The position numbers and the translations under genes were made by a program. Under the pieces are notes generated by a model that was given only the letters and a program-made list of their open reading frames with translations, was not told where the DNA came from and ran no database searches. Shown one piece after another: positions 26,424 through 34,577 of a DNA stretch of 64,000 bases (the stretch's first letter is position 1; the number at the start of each line of letters is the position of its first letter). The stretch is from Methanosarcina thermophila TM-1 (GTDB lineage Archaea; Halobacteriota; Methanosarcinia; Methanosarcinales; Methanosarcinaceae). The DNA is taken from assembly GCF_000969885.1 (NCBI RefSeq), contig NZ_CP009501.1, forward strand, positions 496,001 to 560,000. The letters run 5' to 3'.

Positions 26424-26744
26424 TTATATCATATTCTTTTCTTTATTTAATGTATCAATTTTCGCGCGTTTTTCATCCATCTCCTGTTTGTATTTATCTT
26501 TAATTGCTTTGATCTCTCTGTAAACAACCATGCTTTCTTCACCAACCCCCTTCATAGAATCAAAGTGCATTACAACTTCTTCGGGATCCATACCATTATC
26601 CAGTAATGGCTCTACCTTACGCCATTCTGCATACTTGACATTCAGTTCTTCACCAAGCTTATCTTCAAGTTCAAAGATCTCATCCCAGAGATCCATAATC
26701 TGGCTGTCTATCTCTTCTTTTGTAGGCACTGTTTTCTCCCCCAT
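26424..26744 (-). CDS. Hypothetical coiled-coil protein
   Basis: 106 residues, strongly helical and charged, with heptad-like patterns near residues 15-45 (IMDLWDEIFELEDKLGEEL) and 75-100, likely an antiparallel coiled coil. No cysteine or catalytic motif. A TATATAAAG stretch lies about 20 nt ahead of the ATG at 26744 and there is no Shine-Dalgarno, so the transcript may be leaderless. No family is recognised; conserved small helical proteins of this kind are common in Methanosarcina. Standing alone between intergenic gaps. Confidence 0.6.
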   Translation of the reverse strand: MGEKTVPTKEEIDSQIMDLWDEIFELEDKLGEELNVKYAEWRKVEPLLDNGMDPEEVVMHFDSMKGVGEESMVVYREIKAIKDKYKQEMDEKRAKIDTLNKEKNMI

Positions 26745-27189
26745 TCGTTAAATCGCTTTATATATTAACCTCTTCTAAGTAGTTTTTCCTCAATATTCAA
26801 GCAAGATTTTTCAATCAGTTATATGGTGGAATTGATGGTATTTTTATTTGTATTAAATAATAAATTTGTCGATATGCACAAAAGTGGATAGAAGAAATTT
26901 CGTAGTACCAATGAAATCAAGCAAATAATTTTCAATAGTTTTGTTCTGATTAGAAAAGTTGGATTTCAAAGGAACTTTACATTATATGAAACAAAAAGTC
27001 AAAACCATTCCGATACTCTGCAAATCACATAAGCATCTACTACTGAGTGTAAACCAATTTCCTTACCTTTATATAGCATGGATGGTTTAATGACTCGCAT
27101 TAACCAGTAAACAGCATTATTTGCTAGTTTTATCACGGAGCAGTTCCTAGCCAGATAAACAAAACGTACCTGAAAATTGGGGAAAACAG
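26745..27189. other. Intergenic gap with repeat and promoter
   Basis: About 445 bp. Contains one copy of a 50-bp dispersed motif with cattatatgaaacaaaa (26955-27004; second copy near 31615) and a TTTATATA promoter box at 27068-27075. No gene seen. Confidence 0.45.
27068..27075 (+). promoter_or_regulatory. TATA box for small membrane protein
   Basis: TTTATATA, a consensus archaeal TATA box, 115 bp before the ATG at 27190. It predicts a start site near 27100 and a leader of about 90 nt. Confidence 0.5.
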
Positions 27190-27372
27190 ATGCAATCTAA
27201 ACCTGCAAAACGTGAGAATGAGGAATATTTCGCTGCCTGGGATAAAAAGATCGAAAAAACATGGATGCACATGCTGGCAGACATGGCAATGCCGGTTATT
27301 ATTTTTATAGCACTGAATATCTTTACGATCGCCATTCTGGTCAAGTTGAACATATATAACTTAAATTTCTAA
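27190..27372 (+). CDS. Small membrane protein, 60 aa
   Basis: 60 residues: a charged N-terminal half (KRENEEYFAAWDKKIEKTW) followed by one hydrophobic segment near residues 33-53 (MPVIIFIALNIFTIAILV) and a short polar end. The ATG at 27190 has GGGGA at suitable distance and a consensus TATA box upstream, so it is probably a real gene. No family recognised. Next gene is the universal stress protein, 155 bp downstream. Confidence 0.6.
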   Translation: MQSKPAKRENEEYFAAWDKKIEKTWMHMLADMAMPVIIFIALNIFTIAILVKLNIYNLNF

Positions 27373-27488
27373 CTTTCTGCTGATTTCTGACATATTACAA
27401 TTTTTCAATAACCTGGCACGCTGCTGCTTATCTCATACTGTCGAAGATCAAAAATTCCATTGTTTTTTCACTTTACGAGATCCGTCAC

Positions 27489-27498
27489 TTTTATATTT
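27489..27498 (+). promoter_or_regulatory. TATA box of universal stress protein gene
   Basis: TTTTATATTT about 35 nt ahead of the ATG at 27528, giving a short leader that contains the GAGG ribosome site. Confidence 0.45.
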
Positions 27499-27527
27499 CT
27501 TCCGGGAAGTAATGTAGTTGAGGTTCT

Positions 27528-28004
27528 ATGGAAATCGTTAACTTTAAGAAAATAATGGTCGCAACCGATGGCTCGGACTGTTCTAGGCTGGCTGTTGACC
27601 GAGGAATAGAGCTTGCCAGACTAAGTGGTGGGACGGTTTATGCAGTCTATGTCGTGCCAACAGACAACTTGATTTCTATCTATGGAAATTCCTTATCCCT
27701 GGGCATGGACCCTTACTGGCGGTCGGTATATGAAGGATGGAAGACACAGGGGCAGCAAGCTGTAAGTTACGTAAAAGGCTTGGGAGAGATGAAAAAAGTC
27801 AATGTAGAAACTGTCCTTCTTGAAGGTAATCCTTCATACGAGCTAATCCGGTATGCTGAAAAGGAAAAGATGGACATTGTTATTATGGGCACTCTCGGAA
27901 AGACAGGACTGAGCAAACTGCTTCTGGGCAGCGTTGCAGAAAATCTGGTCCGTCATTCAAAGGTGCCTGTTATGGTTGTAAGGGAGAGGTGTGAGGTCAA
28001 GTAA
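27528..28004 (+). CDS. Universal stress protein (UspA family)
   Basis: 158-residue single-domain USP. The N-terminal strand IMVATDGSDCS carries the Asp that contacts the adenine, and the C-terminal loop GTLGKTGLSKLLLGSV fits the ATP-binding G-2x-G-9x-G(S/T) motif, so ATP binding is likely. A middle insertion (NSLSLGMDPYWRSV) is typical of archaeal members. Cytoplasmic; role in stress or growth arrest known only in general terms. GAGG sits four bases before the ATG. Monocistronic, with a MITE-like element right behind the stop. Confidence 0.9.
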   Translation: MEIVNFKKIMVATDGSDCSRLAVDRGIELARLSGGTVYAVYVVPTDNLISIYGNSLSLGMDPYWRSVYEGWKTQGQQAVSYVKGLGEMKKVNVETVLLEGNPSYELIRYAEKEKMDIVIMGTLGKTGLSKLLLGSVAENLVRHSKVPVMVVRERCEVK

Positions 28005-28024
28005 GCTATTTATTCACTGATTTC

Positions 28025-28145
28025 GGCTCTGTAGAAAACCTACTTAATCGTCATCAATAGACTTAAAGTTATTCAGCAAAATTGAATCAGGCAATTCAGT
28101 TTTAATTTGCTAAGATTGGTTATTTCAGAGGATTTCTACAGAGCC
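28025..28145. mobile_element. MITE-like element, copy 1 (121 bp)
   Basis: 121 bp bounded by a perfect 13-bp terminal inverted repeat, GGCTCTGTAGAAA and TTTCTACAGAGCC. AT-rich and non-coding inside. A 4-bp ATTT may be the target duplication if the outer C/G pair is counted. Differs from copy 2 at six positions (95% identity), same length and orientation. Confidence 0.8.
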
Positions 28146-28234
28146 GATTTTTTGTTGATTTATAAGAGGTGCCCCACAGAACTTTATAATTCTATCCTAT
28201 CTATCTGATAATCCTATTCCGCGAGGCGAAAATA

Positions 28235-28278
28235 CCCCTCCTCAAAATTCTTAAAAAACTTAGAGTTTTTAAGAGGGG
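28235..28278. terminator. Long hairpin at 3' end of alcohol dehydrogenase
   Basis: CTTAAAAAACT/AGTTTTTAAG with a three-base loop inside an outer CCCCTC/GAGGGG pair, 13 bp beyond the dehydrogenase stop on the minus strand. A typical position for transcription stop. Confidence 0.5.
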
Positions 28279-28290
28279 CAGTTGACTAGC

Positions 28291-29352
28291 TTATTCCTCC
28301 ATAATAACGACAGGTTTGATTAAATCTCTCGGCTTTTCTTTCATGAGCATGAGAGCTTTTTCTATTTTATCGAATCCTTTGAATACGTGGGTTGCCATTT
28401 TTTCTGGTTTTATCCTTCCGTAGGTACACAGAGCTGCCATTCTCTCCATTCTCAAACGACCTCCGGTTGTCAGACCGCCACGTATGTCTTTGTGAGCCAT
28501 GCCCGACCCCCATTCAATGCGCGGAATTGGAAGTGTGTTTCCGGTTCCGAAGTAATTGACGTTTGATACCGTGCCTCCAGGCTTTACAATTTTGACTGCA
28601 TCTGAAATTGTATTCTCATCTCCCCCTGCTATGATTACAGATTCTACCCCTTTTCCATTCGTCATTTCAAGAATTTGTTCAACAATTCCACCTTTCCTGT
28701 AATCGACAATATCTGATGCCCCGTATTCCAGAGCAAGATCTATACTAACTTTCCGGCTTCCTACTGCAATGAGCCTGCCTGCACCAAGAATAGATGCACC
28801 TGCCACTGCCATTAGACCAACAGGGCCAATTCCTATGACTACAACCGTAGAACCCGTTTTAATATTTGCCATTTCTGCACCCTGGATTCCAGTAGTTGCC
28901 ATATCTGATAGCATGACAGCCTGTTCGAGGGGCATTCCTTCAGGAAGTAGAGCTAAATTCATGTCTGCATCATTTACATGGAAATATTCTGCAAAGACTC
29001 CATTTTTAAAGTTTGAAAACTTCCATCCTGAAAGCATTCCATTTGAGTGCATAGGTACTCCATCCTGTGCCTCCATGGATCGCCAGTCAGGTGTAATTGC
29101 AGGAACAATTACTTTATCGCCTGGTTTGAAGTCTTTGACCTCTGACCCGACTTCTTCTATAATACCTACAGCTTCGTGCCCTAAAATCATGTTTTTGCGG
29201 TCTCCAAGCGCACCTTCCCAGACAGTATGAATATCTGATGTACACGGCGCAACCGCAAGAGGTCTCACAATTGCATCATACGGTCCTGCTGAAGGTTTTT
29301 CGGCATCAATCCAGCCCACTTTTCCAATTTCAAGCATTGCAAATCCTTTCAT
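28291..29352 (-). CDS. NADP-type secondary alcohol dehydrogenase
   Basis: 353-residue zinc medium-chain dehydrogenase of the Clostridium beijerinckii/Thermoanaerobacter secondary-ADH branch, with very high similarity along the whole chain by recall (MKGFAML and LAVAPCTSDIHTV starts). Catalytic zinc ligands C37, H59 and D150 are all in place, as is E60. NADP-specific residues G198, S199, R200 and Y218 are also present at the same numbers. It would interconvert secondary alcohols such as 2-propanol with ketones, which some methanogens use as hydrogen donors with F420 enzymes; an NADP enzyme is unusual here. Flanked on both sides by 121-bp MITE-like elements, suggesting acquisition or mobility. 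Monocistronic. Confidence 0.93.
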   Translation of the reverse strand: MKGFAMLEIGKVGWIDAEKPSAGPYDAIVRPLAVAPCTSDIHTVWEGALGDRKNMILGHEAVGIIEEVGSEVKDFKPGDKVIVPAITPDWRSMEAQDGVPMHSNGMLSGWKFSNFKNGVFAEYFHVNDADMNLALLPEGMPLEQAVMLSDMATTGIQGAEMANIKTGSTVVVIGIGPVGLMAVAGASILGAGRLIAVGSRKVSIDLALEYGASDIVDYRKGGIVEQILEMTNGKGVESVIIAGGDENTISDAVKIVKPGGTVSNVNYFGTGNTLPIPRIEWGSGMAHKDIRGGLTTGGRLRMERMAALCTYGRIKPEKMATHVFKGFDKIEKALMLMKEKPRDLIKPVVIMEE

Positions 29353-29767
29353 GTTATCACACCAACCTTTTAAAATAATTATTTTCCAATGTTTTAATTG
29401 TACTCAATAAATATTAAAATTAATTCCCCATGTAGTTGAACATAATTTTTGAATGTTATACAAAAGGTGTCCTGGACCCCACAATTTCTAATAAATTAAA
29501 ATGTTTTTCCTGCATGCGGTCTGCTGGAGTTTTTTCCAAATATGGTTGTAAGAAAAGAGAATTAAAAACCCCCTGATTTTTGGCTTTGTAGACAACATAC
29601 TTAATCGTCATTAATAGACTTAAAGTTATTCAGCAAAATTGAATCAGGCAATTCAGCTTTAATTTGCTAAGATTGGTTATTTCAGAGGGTTTCTACAGAG
29701 CCGAATCTTCCAGCACTTTTCTGTCCGGAAGTAAGGGGGAGTGCAGATCAGGTAAACTATAACCTGT
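29353..29767. other. Intergenic gap with second MITE-like element
   Basis: About 415 bp upstream of the dehydrogenase, containing its promoter and the MITE copy at 29582-29702. A short end-like peptide (NMVVRKEN then stop) near 29545 resembles a universal stress protein end, but too weakly to call. Confidence 0.4.
29582..29702. mobile_element. MITE-like element, copy 2 (121 bp)
   Basis: 121 bp, 95% identical to 28025-28145 and in the same orientation. The right terminus TTTCTACAGAGCC is intact; the left one has two changes (GGCTTTGTAGACA). The pair brackets the alcohol dehydrogenase gene. Confidence 0.8.
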
Positions 29768-30811
29768 TTATTCACTGATCTTCCTTTCCGCATTGAACTC
29801 ATTAACGGCTTTTGCTGTATTCTCAAGCAGCTTGAAAGCAAGCTCCTGATCCGGCCAGAACGCCAGTCCACAGTCTGGATTCGCATACTTTATTCGGTCC
29901 CCCAGAATGGAATAAGCCGTTTCAAGCCTCTTTTTTATGACGTCTGGAGTCTCAAGTTCAGTTACGACTTTTTGCAAATACTCTTTTTCCTTCCAGGCAT
30001 TGACCCCATACTTTTCATTGATAAGGTTTACAAGACTGAAAATATCGGTTCTCGAAACTCCGACTCCTACGTAAGTATTTGAATCCTCAAGCACTTGCTT
30101 ATCCAGAAGATCGATATAGGAAGGAGTCCCCGCATATTCAAATCCAATGACATTGATAGGGGTCTCGCATATAAGCTTATATTTCAAAGGAGAATACAGA
30201 TGGATCTCCATATCTGCTCCCTGCTGCCGGGTGTAGGTAGAGGCAAGTGTAAGAGCTGATATTATCTCTGAGTCAGAAAACCGAATCTTATCAGTTAACC
30301 CCAGGCTGATTTCATCCAGAGCTATAACTTTAATTTTGAAATTTTTTGCCGTTTCAAACGCTTGTTTAATGAATTTTTCAATATCCTGCGCAAGGATATT
30401 ATAAGCGTCCACAAAAGCGGTTGCTCCGAAAGCCTGAAGATACATATCCGTAGGACCTGCGATACAGACCCTGACTTCTAGCGTTTCTCCGGTTTCTTCC
30501 CTGTACTGTTTTGCAACCTCGTCAATTATTTCCAGTTCAAGGATTTTTGCATTTTCTTCTTTCAGGACATAAGGCTCATGACAGTTCTTCTCGTCTTTTA
30601 TAATGTCCAGGAACTGCCCTATCATATCCCTGAACTGAGGATAAGTGGGAACGTGCACTCCCACATCGATTTTCCGACGGAAAGCCTCCCTAACTATAGA
30701 AAAAAGTTGTTCATCCTCATCCCGATTTTCAGCCGCTGCCTTTACCCACTCCCTTGTGATACCTTCAGGTGTGGGAAGGCTGCCTTCATCGATAAAAATA
30801 ATCTCCTGCAT
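29768..30811 (-). CDS. MetE-like methionine synthase (catalytic-domain family)
   Basis: 347 residues, corresponding to the C-terminal catalytic (UROD/MetE-like) half of cobalamin-independent methionine synthase, as in archaeal core-MetE proteins that take the methyl group from a methyl-corrinoid or other donor instead of folate. Conserved: NPDCGL with C314, E225 in IGFEYAG and H204 in EIHLYS. In E. coli MetE the zinc site is H-x-C, E and C; here the second ligand of H-x-C is Tyr206. The N-terminus runs straight into the barrel without a first domain. The start at 30811 is ATG. Alone, between the MITE region and OsmC. Confidence 0.8.
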   Translation of the reverse strand: MQEIIFIDEGSLPTPEGITREWVKAAAENRDEDEQLFSIVREAFRRKIDVGVHVPTYPQFRDMIGQFLDIIKDEKNCHEPYVLKEENAKILELEIIDEVAKQYREETGETLEVRVCIAGPTDMYLQAFGATAFVDAYNILAQDIEKFIKQAFETAKNFKIKVIALDEISLGLTDKIRFSDSEIISALTLASTYTRQQGADMEIHLYSPLKYKLICETPINVIGFEYAGTPSYIDLLDKQVLEDSNTYVGVGVSRTDIFSLVNLINEKYGVNAWKEKEYLQKVVTELETPDVIKKRLETAYSILGDRIKYANPDCGLAFWPDQELAFKLLENTAKAVNEFNAERKISE

Positions 30812-30978
30812 GCTTGATATTAAGAGAGCTGAAGTTTTATAGATATTGGAATATTTGCTCGATGTTTAGGCTGATCCACTTAGAATATTTGTCTCCATTG
30901 CAGCTTTTAACTTTGTTTATCATCTTATTAACTTTGTTTACTACCTTAATAATTATTTTAGCTGACTTGCTTTTGAAC

Positions 30979-31404
30979 TCATTCTATAATATTGTGTTCC
31001 CAGGTAATTTCCATTGTTTCTCTAAACATCGCCGCAATGGGACAAGTATGCATTACAGCATTCTCAATTGTTTCAGCGACGGTGAGATCATCCACATCGC
31101 CGGACAGGGTAACTATGAGATGTAGCTTATCAAAAAGCCGGGATGGTGATTTGCTCTTAGTGCCATTGATCTTCATTGAAAAAGAGTCCAGTTTAAAACC
31201 TTTCCCGGAGATATCCATTATCGTCTTAAAACCAATACATCCGCCCAGAGCCGTAACCAGATAATCTATCGGATTTGGAGCTTTACCGCTTCCACCCATA
31301 AAAGCAGGCGGCTCTAGAGAAATGTTGCAGCCAGTACTGTTCTCTGCAACAAACTGCATCTCGCCTTTATATGACATATTTATAAGAGTATCATTTTCAG
31401 ACAT
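30979..31404 (-). CDS. OsmC/Ohr-family peroxiredoxin-like protein
   Basis: 141 residues; OsmC family thiol peroxidase. Both conserved cysteines are seen, C56 in GGCIGF and C121 in HTCPIA, the pair that reduces organic hydroperoxides in the dimer interface. Cytoplasmic. AAGGTG lies seven bases before the ATG at 31404. A TATA box and a perfect 16-bp palindrome lie upstream, so it is probably under a redox-sensing repressor; see those entries. The MetE-like gene follows 167 bp further along the same strand but is unlikely to share a transcript. Confidence 0.9.
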   Translation of the reverse strand: MSENDTLINMSYKGEMQFVAENSTGCNISLEPPAFMGGSGKAPNPIDYLVTALGGCIGFKTIMDISGKGFKLDSFSMKINGTKSKSPSRLFDKLHLIVTLSGDVDDLTVAETIENAVMHTCPIAAMFRETMEITWEHNIIE

Positions 31405-31461
31405 GCAAACACCTTACTCCATTCTTAAATCCCAATACTTGCTGAGATTTCCTTGCTTTAT

Positions 31462-31477
31462 TGTCTCAATTGAGACA
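31462..31477. promoter_or_regulatory. Perfect palindrome, likely operator of osmC-like gene
   Basis: TGTCTCAATTGAGACA, a perfect 16-bp palindrome placed between the TATA box and the expected transcription start of the OsmC gene. That position would let a bound dimer block initiation. Confidence 0.6.
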
Positions 31478-31483
31478 TTTCAC

Positions 31484-31491
31484 CTTATAAA
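31484..31491 (-). promoter_or_regulatory. TATA box of osmC-like gene
   Basis: TTTATAAG on the minus strand, about 80 bp before the start codon. Predicts initiation near 31460, just past the palindrome. Confidence 0.5.
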
Positions 31492-31504
31492 TGACCGTTT
31501 TTAG

Positions 31505-32588
31505 AATAAGTCCTGCAATTCTTGCTACAGATCAATTATATTTATGTAACATTATCAAATATTATCTTTTCTACTTTCTATAAATAAAGAGATTTGTCTC
31601 CTGTTTACTGGAAAAATTGGGGTTTTCTAAGGCAGTTTGCATTATATGAAGCAAAACGCCAAAAGTGATAAGTCTTTCACTCTCAACAGTCATGTTTTGG
31701 AGAGGGTTACAGATTTGGAAGTCACGTCTTAAAGTTTGAGTTGAGTTTTAAGGTTAAGGGAATTAAAGAAAAAAACATTTATATTCACAAATATTTTCTA
31801 AGTTTTTTAAAAACATCTTTAACTTATTTTCAGCATTTTGGCTATTTTTAAAATAGTTTTTTCACATAAACGTCTTTTTCAAAAATCTTTTTTAGAATCT
31901 AAACAATGTTGCTCATGATTTTCTAAGACTAAAAAGTAATACTTCTATAGATGATGAGCCAATCCCAAAACCAATTTTTTTCTTTATCCTAAGCAGCAGA
32001 TATCCCTTGAGCTATTTTACATGCTATGTAAAATATTTTTTAAATCAAGTGAAATATACTGTAATTATCGAAGCAAAGCCTTTCAGGAATCTATTGGATA
32101 AAGGTCTATCTTATTTTATTTGAAATCGCTGGTTAGCACTTATAATAAAATTGGTATAGTCGCTGGCAGGTATCAAACCCTACCAGCTATTTCACTGTTC
32201 GTATGCACAATTACTGTCAATATCCTCAGAGAATAAAATGCTTTAGGAAGCGAAGTGAAAGTATTGTCGATATTATTGTTGCCACTCGGCGGTCACTTTA
32301 TTAATTCTTTTGTTTTTAATAACACATACATAGTCTCTATACTTGAATGAAAATCATTTCCCTGCATTCTAATCCTGGACGAACAGATGAGCCCTTAAGC
32401 GAGCTCGTGTCTGTTATGTGAGAAACCAGCTCACATCCAGAAATTTGCAACTAAACAATATAAAGTTAATAAAATTTTCTCTATTTTATTATATTCGACA
32501 TCTTTTTTATCAGAAAATCACTTTACTTATAATTTCATCATCAAAACTAACAATAAATATATATCCGGGTTATTCAAAATAGACATTT
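31505..32588. other. Large AT-rich intergenic gap
   Basis: About 1.1 kb without a protein gene. It holds the second copy of a 50-bp motif (31615-31665), a hairpin GCTGG/CCAGC near 32162-32190 and two successive hairpins near 32390-32440 (AACAGA/TCTGTT with GAGC/GCTC, then TGTGAG/CTCACA) that could be a small RNA. No tRNA-like fold. Confidence 0.4.
32390..32440. ncRNA. Candidate structured RNA (two hairpins)
   Basis: Two adjacent hairpins: AACAGA-GAGC paired with GCTC-TCTGTT, then TGTGAG paired with CTCACA. They stand alone in a long gap with no gene close enough to need a terminator. No strand or family can be assigned. Confidence 0.25.
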
Positions 32589-32606
32589 GTGACATCTGGA
32601 GAGACT

Positions 32607-32864
32607 GTGAGGGCAGAAATCCTTGTATCTGGAAGGGTGCAGGGTGTGGGTTTCCGAAGATTTGCAAGAAATGCTGGCGAGCGTCTGGGCGTGAAATCCA
32701 ATCCCATAAATTTAAGGGACGGCAGGGTTTTTGTCATTGCAGAAGGCAAACCCGAAGCCTTGGAACTCTTCATAAAAGAACTCAGGAAGGGACCCATGTT
32801 TGCTCATGTAGAAAATGTTGATGTCACTTACAGGGAAGCTTTGGGGAACGTATACGACATGTAA
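32607..32864 (+). CDS. acyP: Acylphosphatase
   Basis: About 85 residues from GTG 32607, which has GGAGAG just upstream; GTG 32589 would add six residues. The acylphosphatase fold is clear: GRVQGVGFRRF holds the phosphate-binding loop and catalytic Arg, and NLRDGRV holds the catalytic Asn. It hydrolyses acyl phosphates such as carbamoyl or acetyl phosphate in the cytoplasm. Length normal for the family. Followed by three closely packed hairpins, then a convergent phosphatase gene. Confidence 0.92.
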   Translation: MRAEILVSGRVQGVGFRRFARNAGERLGVKSNPINLRDGRVFVIAEGKPEALELFIKELRKGPMFAHVENVDVTYREALGNVYDM

Positions 32865-32891
32865 TCAAGCTTTAAAAAACTGCTTGAGCGT

Positions 32892-32940
32892 AAACTTTTT
32901 CTGAAAAAGTTTGATCACAAGCCTTTTGAGAAAAGGCTTG
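32892..32940. terminator. Two tandem perfect hairpins between convergent genes
   Basis: AAACTTTTT/AAAAAGTTT (9 bp, 3-nt loop) then CAAGCCTTTT/AAAAGGCTTG (10 bp, 3-nt loop), with a third CCGG-bounded structure directly behind. Placed between convergent genes, so a two-way terminator; the repeated CTTGAGCG motif between them suggests a dispersed repeat family. Confidence 0.55.
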
Positions 32941-33020
32941 AGCGAAAACCGGCATAGCGGCGCGATCGACCGGCTCAATGGTCGCAGCTCTAGAACATTG
33001 GTCTATTAAATCCACTGATC

Positions 33021-34577
33021 TTATTTTTCCTCCTCTTCGGTATTCTGGGGTTTTTTCAGGATTTTTGCAATAAACACAAGTCCCACAAGATTAACCAATC
33101 CTATAACAAAATACCCTATCAGATGCTTTAAGCCCGAATCTGACGCCCCTGATGTTCCTTTAGCAAAACTTGCCGAAGAGGTGGAGTCTTTTATGCTATT
33201 TGCATCAGATTCTCTATCTTGCCCACCTTTTTCGCTACTTTTCAAGCCTTTTTCAGTGAATTCAATTACCTCATTTGTCTCAAGAGTGAGCTTTTTCTCC
33301 TGTTCTTCAAGGCTTTTTCCTGAGTCAAGTGCAGCCCTGACCGTGCAGGTGCTCCCCGGCTCAAGTCCAAAGAAAACAAACTCGTTGTCGTTTTTCAGGG
33401 CGGCTATAACATTTCCGTCTTTCCAGAGTTCAGCAGAGCCTTTCTCCGGAAGTTCCACTCTCAGGTTTACATGGTCTGTGAGCAAGATCTGATTTCCTTC
33501 CGCAAACCTCGGCTTGTCGGGAATATCAAGAATTCCAAGCAGCGTCGGGGCAAAGTCCTCCTGCCCATATTCCTCCGTGAGAATTCCAGTTTCAACATCC
33601 TGAGCATGTATTATCAGGGGAACGAGCTGCGCTTCATCAGTCACTGAGTATTTTTCGGACTGGTGCCCTCCTTTTGAATCATCTTTGGAAAAACCCATTC
33701 CGTGGTCTGATGTCAGAACAAAAGCAAGGTTATTCTTTTTGCAGAGTTCGTAAAGTCTGAGAAGTTCGGAATCAAGGCACTCGATACAATCTATATATCC
33801 ATAATTATCCCTGTAGTGTCCACTTGAATCTACAGCTCCCACATTGACAGTAAGCAGATATTTTTGTCCTGGCTTATTTATGGACATGTATTCAATAATT
33901 TCGCATGCAGTATCGATTCCCCACCTGTTATATCCACTGTATTTATCCCTTGTCTCTTTTGACGCAATATAGCTGGGGGCTCTGTCAGCTGCCTCTTCCA
34001 TAACCCTTAAGAGCCCTTTAGGCAGATCAGGAGCACTATTGGAACGCTCGGGCTGCTCAAGAACAATTTTCATGTTCTTTATCGAGTTATTTTCATCCCT
34101 GAGAACGATATCCTGCTCGTCACAGATCGACCATGAATCCCCTTTTTCCATAACCCCAATACAGAGATAACCTTCCCTGTGAAGGATATCGAAAATGGTT
34201 GCATCTTTGAAGCTTACAAGTTCACTGTCCGCACCCGGATTTCCTGTGACAAGGACTGAGTGCCCTCCTTCGGTAAAGGTCTGAGGAGCACGGAACTTAA
34301 GAAGCCTGGCACTCTCTTTACTTATTTCCGGTAGATTTTCAAGTTCGGCTTTTTCAAGCGGTGTGCCGTCAAGTGCATATGGCGTAAGCTCGGGATAGAT
34401 GAAAGGCGCACTCAGACCATCCACAATTAATACGACTGCGCCCTGAGGTGTATTAACGGTATTCACTTCCACTTCGGTAAGTGCAGAAGCAACATCTGGA
34501 GAAGCAAAAAAAACAGAAAGCATTGCAAGGAAAAACAAAATTGGAAAAGCACTAGAAACATGGGTTGTCGACTTCAT
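33021..34577 (-). CDS. Membrane-anchored alkaline-phosphatase-superfamily protein
   Basis: 518 residues. An N-terminal signal peptide (hydrophobic to about residue 30, ending ASA) and a C-terminal membrane helix near 483-505 (YFVIGLVNLVGLVFIA) before a Lys-rich tail predict an extracytoplasmic enzyme held in the membrane. The catalytic domain shows the alkaline phosphatase/iPGM-type metal motifs: VDG at the start, TEGGHS with the probable nucleophile region, VDSSGHYRD, and TSDHGMG. Residues about 380-450 form a beta-rich extra domain and about 450-480 a Ser-rich linker. Substrate unknown; a phosphodiester or phospho-sugar hydrolase at the cell surface is likely. ATG start; no operon partner. 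Confidence 0.8.
   Translation of the reverse strand: MKSTTHVSSAFPILFFLAMLSVFFASPDVASALTEVEVNTVNTPQGAVVLIVDGLSAPFIYPELTPYALDGTPLEKAELENLPEISKESARLLKFRAPQTFTEGGHSVLVTGNPGADSELVSFKDATIFDILHREGYLCIGVMEKGDSWSICDEQDIVLRDENNSIKNMKIVLEQPERSNSAPDLPKGLLRVMEEAADRAPSYIASKETRDKYSGYNRWGIDTACEIIEYMSINKPGQKYLLTVNVGAVDSSGHYRDNYGYIDCIECLDSELLRLYELCKKNNLAFVLTSDHGMGFSKDDSKGGHQSEKYSVTDEAQLVPLIIHAQDVETGILTEEYGQEDFAPTLLGILDIPDKPRFAEGNQILLTDHVNLRVELPEKGSAELWKDGNVIAALKNDNEFVFFGLEPGSTCTVRAALDSGKSLEEQEKKLTLETNEVIEFTEKGLKSSEKGGQDRESDANSIKDSTSSASFAKGTSGASDSGLKHLIGYFVIGLVNLVGLVFIAKILKKPQNTEEEEK

Noticed and set aside
29535-29760. Short stretches resembling the end of the universal stress protein (NMVVRKEN and a stretch before the MetE-like stop)
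   Set aside because: Similarity covers fewer than ten residues and is interrupted by the MITE; it cannot be separated from chance.
32160-32190. Possible tRNA-like arm near GGTATCAAACCCTACC
   Set aside because: Only one hairpin; no acceptor stem, D-arm or T-loop sequence follows.
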